From: Nipponacmea schrenckii
Lineage: Eukaryota; Mollusca; Gastropoda; Lottiidae
Direction of reading: 5' to 3'
Length of the DNA: 64,000 bases
Assembly: GCA_030562195.1 (NCBI GenBank)
Contig: JAUJPP010000003.1
Span: forward strand, 46,072,602 to 46,136,601
Part shown: in pieces, positions 1 to 13,200 of the stretch
How the letters are laid out: each line of letters starts with the position of its first letter
Position numbering within the stretch: the stretch's first letter is position 1
Made by a program: the position numbers and the translations under genes
Notes under the pieces: model-generated
The model's input: only the letters and a program-made list of their open reading frames with translations
Told to the model about the DNA's origin: nothing
Database searches by the model: none

Positions 1-1226
1 TAGTTTTATGTTCAGAATGCACCAGGAAAATACAAAAATGAGATTTTTTTTTCAAATTTGCCTCTAAAGAATTTAAACAGTGAAAAAAAGATGACTGTTT
101 GTGTACAATTCCCTGGTAATATATTTTTAAACTTATTCCCTATTATTTTGTATTTATAGCATAATCTGTTTTCTATTGGAATTTTGTCATATCTAATATA
201 TAATTTATTATATAAAGATTTACTTCATGTACCGGTATGCATGAGAGAAATAAATATTAACGTAATATTTTATGTTAATGTGATATTTATGGTGGTGTTG
301 AATGTCAATGATAGTTATGGATGTAAATTGTTTTAAACAGGTGGATATTAATTATTTAAATTATATGTAAATTATGTTAATAAACTGTTACTTGCCATTT
401 ATATGAAATAGAATATTATGAAATGAATAGGTGTCAAATACAATGAATTCTAATAGTGGGTTTGAAGCCAGTTTAAATTTATAGGTCAATGTCTAATTTG
501 GAATGAAAGTGTTGGAATTTTATAGTTTACTTAAATAAATGCATGATGGTTTTGCATACCAAATTGTTGAACCGTTTGATTTCACAAAACTGTTTTATGT
601 TTTTGGGGTGGGAAAAATTATATGTTAAGGAAATGCAATTCTTTTTAAATATGTAGAAAATGGTTTTGCTTCTTATTTTACTAGAATAAACAAGGCAATT
701 GACACTCATTACAGTTGAAATTCCCCTCTGTTTCACACATTAAAGAAAAAAGTGTATATATATATATATATGTAAAAATTGAAAGTGAAGTAATAAACAC
801 TAGAAGATGAAGCATTTAAAGAATGTCACTATATGTTTTTGATATATACAGTATTTATATTACCACTTTCTTACATAGAAATCTGATACTTTGACATACA
901 TGTTTGTACGTATAATGAATGGTTGGTCTTAAATAGGACAACAATCCTTACACTGTTACATGTTCATTTATAATTCATTCATTCCAGTTTTGTCCCTGGC
1001 AGCCATATTGACTGCTTGGATTAAACTGTTTTCCACATTCAGTGGAACAGGATGAAAATGTGGACAAAGAATGTAGACTTTTGGATGAGATATTACATCA
1101 TGGGAAGACAATTTTGAATGTCAAAATATCTTCGAAATATTTTTTCATTGCAAACTGCATGGCAAATGTTTAATTCATTCATTCCAAGTAAGATTTTATC
1201 CCACTGTTTTCATTTGTATATTTCAG
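1..1226. other. Lgl intron, no exon recognised
   Basis: AT-rich sequence upstream of the first recognisable Lgl exon. I found no coding exon here. It holds a short TA microsatellite near 752-770 and ends in an acceptor AG at 1225-1226. About the first 130-150 residues of Lgl must be encoded further upstream, judging by where the first visible exon aligns in the family. Confidence 0.6.
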
Positions 1227-4200
1227 TAAGAATAAAGCTGTATCAACTTGTTGTTTATCTATAAATGGTGAACAGTTGTATCTAGGAACAGAAGGTGGTA
1301 ATATACAAATATTAGATGTGAACACCTTTACTCTCAGTGAACAGGTTATTCAACAAGATGTTGTTATGCAGAAGTAAGTTAAACTTGTCTTAATGAAACA
1401 TTGTATGCATGATACAATGGGTCATACAAGGCTAGTTGAGGCATACCACTCATTAATTATATCATCGAAAAAAAAAAGAAAACTAAAATGTAAAAGGCCT
1501 TGGTCAATGTATCATTTCTACCTTATATAGAAATTGTTATAAATTTTGCTGTATATTGTAGTGTACCTGATGACTTTAAAGTGAATCCAGGAGCAGTAGA
1601 AGCCATAGCCGTACATCCAACAAATCCTGATAAATTATTGATAGGATATAACCGAGGATTAATAGTATTGTGGGATAATAAAGACTTCAATGCCAACCAG
1701 ACTTACAATGTTTCTAGGGTAAGCAAATAAATCAATATATATTTTAATATTAGTCATGAAGACCTGTAGATGTCATGAGAGTAACTCTTTAACAGGTCTT
1801 TTTAGATCAATATTTAATTGATTGGATTCACACCTATTCAGTGATAGTAATATTAAAATCTAAGCTTGTACAGTAATTGATTGAAATAAAAAGTACTGTA
1901 AACAGATGATTTGTCAACATGTCAAACTCTATTATTACATGTAAAACAAATAATTAAACTAATAACCCATGCCAATTACAGCAGGTCAAACTGCCTGAGG
2001 CTAAGACGTGTTATATGAAGTTTACTAGTATTTATTTTAGTTATTTACTATGAAAAGAAAAACAAACCCATGTTTACTCTTCTGACCAGTTGGTATTTTC
2101 AATATTTTCCTTTGTAGAAAATGACACAGGGCTAAACAAGAATGATCAAAATAGTGTAAATTTGACACTGAGTTATTCTATTGTGCTTTACCAGTTTTAA
2201 CTGTTATTTGAAGACAATTAAGGTTTTACAAAGGTATCTATATGAAAACATCACTGGTTGTAATGAGCTGTAAGGGGTAGTTTTTATCTCACCTCATTTT
2301 TTTCTTTCTTCAGCAATTGGAAAGTTTGGATTGGCATCGTAATGGTAAAGAATTTTCCTCAGCCCATTCTGATGGAAGTTATAGTGTTTGGACTGTTGAA
2401 GATTCCTCTAAGCCTGATAATGAACAGACACCTTATGGACCTTTCCCTTGTAAAGCTATCACTAAATTGGAGCGCAGAACAGCTAAAGCGTTAGTATTAA
2501 ACTTTGTTTTGGTCAACAATGATTGAATGCAGAAAGATCTGTATATAGAAGCTTAATTTCTTAACCAGCTATCATAAAGCACCAATATGTGTGGTGATAA
2601 TTTCATTGAATTTAATTGTTATGATTGTTTTACTTATAAGATTGTCTTTGTTTGTAGTGATCCGTTCCTGATATTTTCTGGTGGTATGCCACGAGCTAGT
2701 TATGGTGATAGACATACTGTCACTGTGATGCAAGGAGAGAGTCACACAGTATTTGACTTCACATCTCGTGTTATAGATTTTATTACCTTAAATAGATCAG
2801 ATGAAACAGATTCTGAGGAAGATAGAGCAGGTAATTGTTTCTATTTTAATCTTGCTCCATATTATCATACTTTCTTATTTTATTCCATTCAAAATAATAT
2901 AAAATGGTGGAACCGCTCTTAAGTGCCTATAGGTTAGGGCTGGCAAAATTTATCGAAATTCCGATTAATCGTCGATTACTTACCTGCCGATTACGATTAT
3001 CGATCTAAAATTCCATAATCGATTATCATGATTCAATAAATTATATCCAATCAATTTTTTCAAACAACTGTTTACAAGATGGAATGAACAATACTATCAC
3101 AAAACCTACCAAATAATACCGCTATCGACTTTTAATACGACACAATAACAACTATAGGCCTATAAATAACAACAGTGTAGAGCGCCATCTGCTGGGAGGA
3201 TATGCTACTTTCATTTTCAAATGTACTGTGTTTACAATACTCGAATGTGGTTATCTCCCTTACTTCAAATAGACATGAAAATTCTACTGATTAGTAATCG
3301 ATTATCGGTCGATGCACGTCACCGATTATTTGCCGATAAACGATATAAAAATCATAATCGATTCCCAGCCCTACTATACATGTAGGTTTACAATATTGCA
3401 TGAGTGGCCTGGCGTAGTGATACCACGAATGTGCTATAGACATGTGTGCGGTTCTACTTTTATTACATACTATTGCGGTTACTGTTTTAATTGGAGTGAA
3501 AATGTATTTCAAAAGACTTAATTTGACGTATTCTATTTATTACTCCTATGTGTACAGCCTACTCCGCTGTTTCCCCCTGGAATGTTATATTAAAAACATA
3601 AGATGACGTCATAGCGAGTTCCCTCTAACCTACTCGGCTCAACTTGTACATGTGACTTGATTTGGTTGCATTGTTGTCAAAAAGGGATTAAAGACATTTT
3701 CAGTGGAAATTATAGCCCATGGGTGGTTGGACTGGCTTCAAAATATGGTTTAATCGTAATTTGTTGTCATTTTAAGTTGACACTGCAGCTGGGAAATCAC
3801 TTTTGAAAACAAAAATGGCAACTCAATCATTCGAGTCCGTAGAAAAAGTAGTTCGACCGTTTTCAACGTATGTGTATATGGATTCAATTATTACATGGGC
3901 CCGATTTCCCTTGTATCGGTAGGATTACACATGTATGTAATAAAAAGGAATACCTCATGATTAAAGTAACAGTTTTCTTTAGCAATAAACAGATTCCCTG
4001 ATTTTTTTTTTCTTTTTTAACTGGCATTGTATGCATTGTAATATGTTGGTCTGTAATGATGGTATGTAAAGATAGTACATATGACAGTTTGGTCCTCTTT
4101 AAATATGCTTTTTTTATTGATGACATCTCCGAGGAGATTCATGCGTAAAATGGTTTAAAGTTCTTGATTTGGCAAAAATACCCAATGATTCGAGTTTATA

Positions 4201-7200
4201 ACTATTGACTTTAATCAACATGCTGTTTTGATAAATGTTTTTATTTTTTATGTCCTTTAAATATAAAACATGTTTGTAAAAGTTGACAAATGTATTTGTA
4301 GATAAAGATGAACCCCATAGTTTAGTAGTACTAGCTGAAGAAGAATTAGTTGTCATTGATTTAGATTCTGTAAACTGGCCTACATTTAAACTACCATATT
4401 TACATAGTATTCATTCCTCTGCTATCACATGCTCACAACATATAAACAATGTACCAGATCAGTTGTGGTATAAAATACAAGATGCAGGAGAGTCACAGCA
4501 AAAGAATTTATCACAAAGGGTAAGAATGAATTCTGAAATATGGTTCATAGGCCATATTCTATTCTACTTGCTAACCTATTACTTGATTTTTGCTGTTATA
4601 TGGTACATATCTAATAAAAGAAGTGTTTTTAGTTCATCACTAATGTCAGTACCTTTTCAAGGGCTTAATACATTCAAACTATGTCAAATATCGTTGCTTA
4701 TCTATAAGTTTGAATACTGCCATTTTGTGGAAGTGGAATACCATGACTGTCTGTTTGATTCCCAATGACTTTATGAAAAATTAAAGTATTTGTATTTATA
4801 ATCCCTATGATATTGTAGACATGGCCTATAAATGGAGGAAGAAATGAAGTGAAGGACAGTAACAATAGAGATTTGCTATTAACAGGGTATGTATATGTAT
4901 ACAATATTTTGGTCATTACAGTTAAAATAATTGAAACAAGTGTCAAATTGTGTTTAAATGTATTATTAGAAAGGTTAGATACTCCTAGAAACTGATCTTT
5001 TCAATAGGATCTATAGACAATGTATTATTTTAACATACACATACATTCACATTTTAAAAACTTTTCTATCAGTTATGTATTTCTAATTTCAGTCATGAAG
5101 ATGGTACAGTAAGATTCTGGGATGCCTCAGCTTCTAATTTAACACTATTATATAAGTTATCTACAGCTTCATATTTTGGTGGTGATGTGTCTGCAGATCA
5201 GAATTCTGCTGAAGAGGAAGAGGAGTGGCCTCCATTTAAAAAGGTAAGTTTAATGCATAACATAAATACCGTTCATTGACATGGTTTTTCTTCTCAACTT
5301 TCTAGGTCCTTGTTCAAATTGTCACTTTATGTATCCATGGATTAACCCCTGAGTATCATAAGAGGATATCGAAATTATGATTTTAAAATGCAATCAATAA
5401 TATTTCTATTATTATATTTGTGAGAGCTGAAGGCTACATTATTTTACTCTAGGGTAACTGTCTTTGCATCTGAACATAAATAATCTTGACTGTTATATTA
5501 TAGTCTAACTCAAATCTTATTTCATATATTTAGGTTGGAACTTTTGATCCATACAGTGATGATCCAAGACTTAGTATACAGAAAGTAACATTGTGTCCGT
5601 TAAGTGAGACTCTAGTCTTAGCTGGTACAGCAGGTCAAGTCATCACCTTTCAAATGGAAAGAGAAGAGAGGGAACAGGAAGTTAAATCTACTACTGTTAA
5701 CATCGTTAGTGATAGAGATAGTTTTGTATGGAAGGGACATGAAGCTTTAGTACCTAAAGAGGGAGATGTTAAGTTTGCTGCAGGATTTCAACCTATTGCT
5801 ATGATGCAGCTCTATCCACCAGCAGCTGTTACTGCTTTGTCTTTACATTCAGAATGGCAAATGTAAGTTAATACCTTATGGCTCTTACATAATAATTAGT
5901 ATTACACTTCATCCAGTAATGTTTTTTGACTTCATAGATTTTGTATAATTTTTGATAGCACAAAACATCTTCAAAAATATTTCAAATTTTTAAATCTTTA
6001 TTTCAATGCATATTTGTATTTTAGTATTGGAGCTGGTACTGCCCATGGTTTTGGTTTATATGATTATATTCAAAAGAAAGAAGTAACATCAAGATGTACA
6101 TTAAATCCCACAGGTTTGTTCTCTAGGTTCTTTAACTATTAAAGTTTTATTCAAACAATTCAAACAGGAGTAAAAGTTTATTGATAAAAATAGTATTAAC
6201 TGTGTCAAAAATGTTATGGTTCTTTTTCAGACTTGACAGGAACATCAGAAACAGCCATGTCTCGCCGTAAATCATTAAAGAAATCATTACGAGAATCATT
6301 CCGTAGATTACGTAAAGGAAGATCAGAAAGAAGACCTAGAGATAACAAAGCTAAAACGTATGTTAATTTTAATTTACCGGGCAATGTAGAAACTAATCAG
6401 AGTTTTGATTCACTGCCTTAAGTTTCTTATTGCTTTAAGCATTTGGCAAACATTGAGAATATATACTGAATTTTTTAAAAGCAGAAGAAAATGATTGAAA
6501 GACTACCAGATTAAATAATATAAATGATTATTATAGTGAAACTGGTGGTATTGAGCAAACTGAAACACCAGTTGAAGGAGCAGCAGCAGTAGCTGGTACA
6601 CCTGAAACTAAACCAGTAGAAAGACAGATTGAAGCCAGAAGTACTGAAGATTCTATGTCTTCTATGGTCAGATGTATATATTTTGCAGATACCTTTATAG
6701 TCAATGGTAGGTACTGAATCTTAAAATTTGGTGGGGCTCATTTGTAGCTAGGTCATGTGCATATTTCTTTTTCTCAGATACACTTATTGATATGCAATTC
6801 AATTATGACAGGCAATATGCATGGCAAAATATTTCTTGATTTTTTAATTAGCTGGAGAAATGAACATGCTTGAAATTATGTGATTTGTGCATTTAGTGAT
6901 TATTGTACATTTCAGGTGCTCCTAATAACCCTTCTATGTGGATTGGAACCAATGGTGGACATGTTTATATTTATAATTTAACTATACCAAGTAGTGATAA
7001 GCGATCTGATGAAGCCGTAACTTGTCAACTTGCTAAAGAAATAAAATTAAAACATCGTGCTCCAGTAATAAGTATGGTAGTTATTGATAGTAGGGCTAGA
7101 ATATTACCTGATCCATTAGAAGTACAACATGAGAAAGCCAAGGCACCAGATATGTCTGGATCACACAGTGTTATCATCTGTTCAGAAGAACAACTTAAGG

Positions 7201-10200
7201 TTTGTGAACTTTCTTGAAAAATTTCAAAGTTTATGAAGGTTGGAAAAATTATTAAATAAAAAGTTATTTAAAATAGTTCAAAGATGGATTTTAAGAACAA
7301 TTTCAAAATTTCGTCAGAATGGTAATCATTTTATTAACAACTATTTTTTTGATACTTTCAGACTTTCACATTACCAACATTAAAACCTAAATGGAAATCT
7401 AAAATCACAGCTCATGATGGATCCAGAATAAGAAGGATAGGTTTTGTCAACTTTAGGAGTAAAAGTGGTAAGTTCCTGAGTTTTTGGGGGAAACTTGAGA
7501 TAAAACTCATTTACACTTATTTACAAATAATTAACGTAATTTCTAGCACTATTGTCAGTGCTGAATGGTATAGGGTTAATTGTTTGTTGACTTGACTGTT
7601 AAGTTCTTGTGTACGTATTTAATGTATTTTTTGTATGGATGCCAAGTCCATTACACATATAACATCTGAATTATAAATTAAGAGTTGTCAATGTTTATAC
7701 TTTATTTCAGCTGATAACTATAGTGAATTTGATATAGCCTGCTTAAGCAATCTAGGTGAAATTAATGTTTATTCTATCACATCATTAAGACAACAAATGC
7801 ATGTTCCTGCTGTTAAAAAGGAAGATATCAAGTAAGTCTTAATGTTAATGTTTATGTTAATATTTGTCATGGACTTACAGATAATAAGTAAATAACCTGG
7901 CATTACAAGGAATGATGGAATCAAAACTGTTAAGTTTTAATACATCTACATGAAGTTTCTATTGGGTTTATTTTTATTTCAGTGGTATAGCTTCATTTAT
8001 ATTTACTAAAGATGGTCAAGCATTCTATTTGAAATCATCGTCTGAGTTTGATCGTATTACATTAAGTCCACGTCATGTCACATTAGCACTTGGTATGTTA
8101 GACTTAAAAGATGGTATGAGACAAGATCCTGAACCTGAGGCAGAACATATTGATGAGTAAGTTTATTTCAATATCAAAGTTATCACTACTAACCATATAG
8201 CATGCTTCATTGCCTATTAATTCTTCATCTTTCCATTTATCTGTTATTTATCATTATTCTGTTCATCTATTGTTTATGGTGAGATAATATAGACAGTTGT
8301 TATCAAAATGAAATGTTAGATTTTTATTAAAAATTAAAATGCTTTAGTTTTTAAAGTAATGTTATGACTTCTACATTTTTAAAAACTTGAGGAATAGTTT
8401 GCCTATTGATATTGTTTCTCTGGCCTATCATTTACTTTTAAGCTCTTAATCTTCATATTTTCCCTTCAATTATTAATTTTTCTCTTTATCAAAATGGTTA
8501 ATTGTACTCATATTATATTTATATATTTAGAACTATCTGTGTATCAATTGTAATGTAACACAATGTAACAATATACTTGCCTTGTAGATGTATCCTATAG
8601 TAAAGAGGTTTTATAAATTGTGTTATGTATCAGGGGCACTGATCAGTTTACATCATTCCAATATTTATTCAGACCATCTTAGGTTCTTGCTATTCCTGAA
8701 TTGGATGATGTCATTATCACAAAGGGTTTTATAAAAGCAGATTTTCTGATATTGATTTTATCTAACACTTAGCTTTATTAGAATTTCAGAAAAGACTGAA
8801 GTTTGACTGAAAATTGATGCACATGAAAAGCTTTGAAACCTCTTTACAATCCTTTTAATACTCCTAGCCGTATCTTCTGTCTTCCTATCCTAGCATGTAG
8901 ATATAGTATAGATGTAGTAGATAGTATTATGATTATTTATTAATTAGGAATGCTGCTAATTACAGTACGGCTGATATAACTATTGGATTAGCTGATGATA
9001 GTCAACACAATGATTCACGAGGTGACACTACTGGTGATATAACAGTTGATAGTATTAGAGATGTGGCGTAAGTTTCATTATTCACATTTAAAAAATTTGA
9101 GCTGTCATTTCCTTTGATTTTAGAGAATTGATATTACTGGACATTTTCAAATCAACACTTCATAGTATTAACAACACTACATATATAAAAAAAAAACCAT
9201 GTATTATAGCATATTTTATTATATTATTTATTATTAATTATACTGTTATCACAATGGTGCTGGATATCCTATATATTAGTGCATGATAAATATATATATA
9301 TATACATGTACTAACTTTAAGAAAATACTTAGGATTACAGAATTTCATTGTTAAAAACACTGCCTAATGTTTGTGTGTGCCAACACTTTCCCAGCTTCGC
9401 TTAGCTTCAATGTGACCAATACACTTATTACAGCTTCTGGCAACCAAATAAAGAATGTAGCAAATTGAATTCTGTTTTAGTGCCGAAGGAGAGGACACAA
9501 TCACAAATATGGTTCAAAATGCTGCTAATACAGCCTCATCAGAGGCTTCTAATGTTATACAGAGTGTCACAACATATTCATCTACAGTCATGTCAACAAT
9601 GGAATCTAGCGTCACATCTAGTGTTAGAGAGGTGACAACATCAGTGTCACGACATATATCTAGTGATGTAACTGAAACAACAGGTGGTAGCGATAATCAT
9701 AGTGGTGGGGGTGGTGATAGTGGCACAGGAGGCGGAGGTAAATAACAACTTGTATATTGATAGAAATATTATGCATACTTTAACAACTTGGTGGTCAAGT
9801 TACAATCCCATCTTTTCTGAATATTTCAACTTTATTTTTCAGTTTACTTAAATTGTGCTTTGCTTTTTACACGCCCACAAGAAATGTGAAGTGTATATTG
9901 CCAACACCCATGTCTGTCCACAATTGCAATTAAATCTTCAAAGCACAATTTTTGACAGATTTTGATGCATCTTTGTGTGAGTGTTTGTAATAACCCAAGG
10001 ATGAACCCTATTGAAAATCAGCAAAATCGAGAAATGTTTAGTATGAGATATTGCCCTTGTTCTTTCAATTTTAAACATTCTAGAAAGCACATTTCTTGAT
10101 GAATTTTGATGAAACTTAACATGAGTATTTGTAAATATACAAGAATGAGCTTTATTGAAAATATGGGCCCTGTTTCACAAAGACTTACAATCATTGTAAA

Positions 10201-13200
10201 CTAGGATTCTATCCTAACTTAAGATAATTCTGTTTCAGAAAACCTATTTTAGCATTTTAGTTAAAATCAATTTTAAGTTAAGACAGCCGTCTGCCTGTCC
10301 TAACTTATAATCAACATCAAACTACATGGCAGCCTTAATCAGATTGAGATATAAATCTTAGAGAGCAAGAAGAAGTAAAGAGGAAGTTTTTCGGAATTAG
10401 AAGAAGATAGGCTCATATCATGATAATTAAATAAGCTTACAGGCCTCGCAATTTGCTTCCCCAGCGTAAACGAAAAATCGTTGACGTTAATTTTCATCAC
10501 GTAACCGATAGTTCGGTTCGGACTCAAACGCTCGCGAAACCAATCGGTTACGTGAATCGGTTACGTCGTTTAGTGGTATGGGCATAATTCTGTATTCCGG
10601 ACATGACTGCCCCCTTGATCCCACGTCTGTTGGCTTCCTTTCTGATATCTGAGAGGTGTGTCGAACAAACTTTACTTTCCATTTTTTCAATATTTCCATC
10701 ATCGCCGATTTCAACAATTTTAAAATCTTTATTGAATGACCATTTATTGAAAGTCTTAACAGTGACGCTTTCTGGTTTACGATTTGGCTGTGCCATTTTC
10801 TAACAGGTGACTGAACTGGCCGATTCCCTGGCAACAGTACAAGATCGACTCTAGGCTAATAGTTAATAAATGTTTAATTACGCCGGAAAATCACAACTAG
10901 CTGATATGTAACTTTTTTTTTTTATTAATAATATTTTTTTTTGACAGGTAACATTTATTTAGTAGCTATTGTTTGTTCAATTTAATAAGTGAGAGTATAA
11001 CCAAAACGTCATTGAAACAATAAAATCAATTAAATCTATATAAAACGATCAAATAGAGATGAAAGTTACATTACATAAGCCCTACTACAATAACAAAGAA
11101 ACAATATTAATCCTGGCCTAACATTGGCCCGGGAATGAGGATAATAAATTTTTCTTCCTAAGATTGGTTCACGCGATGATCCCGTGTTAGATAATACTAC
11201 TGCCATAAAACAATGTGGAATTTTTATTAGTAGCGATTGAAAATGAAATAGTTTAACATCCTGCCACCTTCACGATGAGTTTTACCGATTGAAAACTGAT
11301 TTGAGACAGTTTTACTGTTATCGTTATACGGCAAAATTTCACGTAACCGATTTTTCGTTCTGCCCATCGTTTCGTTCGCGTCAAAATTAGAGGCCTGAGC
11401 TTAGATTAATTTCCAAGCAACATTAATATTAATTATCATTTACCACAAGCTTTTATCTCTAGTTCTAAACATCATTCCATAGGCCTACTACTTTCTAAAA
11501 TTGACAATTGTTGTTATTTTTGTATGTATTGTATCCGAGAAAAAAAAAACTTCATAATTGGTAACTAATACACCCAATATATAGTAGTTTCTAGTTCGAT
11601 GATTAATCTTTTATTATACTAAGGTTCTTTAAAAAAACTACCATTTTATACTCAACAATTTATTCTAAGAAAGGCTACTCATCAATTAATGTAGGCCTAC
11701 ATGTATACTAATATCATTTTTCATTTTAATAACTTGCTTTTGGCATACAATATTCATATTTATAATGATTGTTATATCTCCAGCTTTCCCTGCTCAAGCT
11801 TCGGAAGTTCTCACTTATCCTTTCCTCTGAAAAATAGAAACATCCGTATACATTAAGTTGTATTCTCAAATAACTAAAGAGTGGTGTATTTTTAATGTTT
11901 TCAATATTCCTAACGTATAAATATAGCTTTAAAGTCAATCAATAGAAATATTTTTTACATTCATCTAAATATTAAAATACACATTGAATTTATATTACAA
12001 GATGACCCCTATTTCGAAGCCAAAATTGCTGAGTCACTTTGTGACCTAGGCTAGCAAACCCCCCTCTCCTCTGTAAATCAGATTTCCAAGTGTTTTTCAT
12101 TTTGATTTTCATCAACTCAAAAACTATCCAAGACTCAAAATATTTTGACATTAATATTTCAATTCATATAAAAATAAGCACATCGCAATTTTAAAAACAC
12201 TGTGGTAACACAGTAATATTTGACAGTTATTGTTGTAAACAACAAAACAAAACAAACCTGTCAACTTTTTCCTTCACATCTTTCCATGCTTTATCCCTGG
12301 ATCCCATAGAAACCCCATCAACCCTTAATCCAGAGAATTAAACTTCCAGTTAATCACCTTGTTCAACATACGCCTGAATGAGCCCCATCTCCTCTCTAGA
12401 AATCCAGTCGGGTTGCAAGGCCTCTTTGATTTTCGTTCGGCAGCCATTTTGTAAGGTTGTCTGCTATACAGGAAGTATAGAATAAGTCTACACAAGGTCG
12501 CTTATAGCGTTAAAAAAATGATTTTAACTAAAATTCCTTAAAATGAAAACCACCCTTTGTGAAACAGAAAATTCACAAACTTAAAATATGATCTTAGCTA
12601 AGATAATCCTAAGTTAAGTTTTTGTGAAACAGGGCCCAGATAAATTGTAAAATTTTGATGAACCCTATTGAAAATCAAAATATCAAAATATATTTAATAT
12701 GAAATATTGTCCTTGTTATTTAAACACGTTTGATATTTGACTTGTTTTCAAGGCTCAATTCTTTACTGATTTTGGAGAAACTTGCTGAATTTGTTTATTA
12801 CCCAAGCATGAACCATATTGAAAATGAAAAATACTCAAAAATAACTACATAGTTATGCCTTGTTATTAAGTTCAATTGTTGACAGATTTTAATGAAACTT
12901 AGTATATGTATAGTATATCACTATAAGTTGAATATTTCATTCTGGTGATTGTGACTGTACTATCAAGTTTTTATTCAAATTCAATACTGACAGTGGGCAT
13001 ATAATTACCCTGCTATCTTTTGAAAAGTATGCATTTTATTTTCATTGTCTTTTGTCCTGTGTTTCATTTTCATCACCAACGTATCATTTTCCTGGACATG
13101 AAATTGTGTCATGCTTTAAATTGATTATTTTACGGGCTTTCACAATTTTCTTTTATCTTCATTTCCTAGTTTATGAATATATTGCATTCAGTCATTTGCT

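Larger units (their letters stand above)
10164..12638. mobile_element. PIF/Harbinger-like DNA transposon in an Lgl intron
   Basis: The ends are inverted copies: TGGGCCCTGTTTCACAAA at 10164 and its complement ending at 12638. The similarity extends inward, with gaps, for about 120 bp. A decayed Myb/SANT-like reading frame lies on the minus strand inside the right end, which matches the accessory protein of PIF/Harbinger elements. No DDE transposase is visible, and a second element (10440-11397) has inserted inside. A clear 3-bp target-site duplication could not be read. Confidence 0.7.

Noticed and set aside
10487..10834. 115-codon minus-strand frame in the Lgl intron
   Set aside because: It is the alternative frame of the transposon-derived 82-codon frame and has no similarity of its own.
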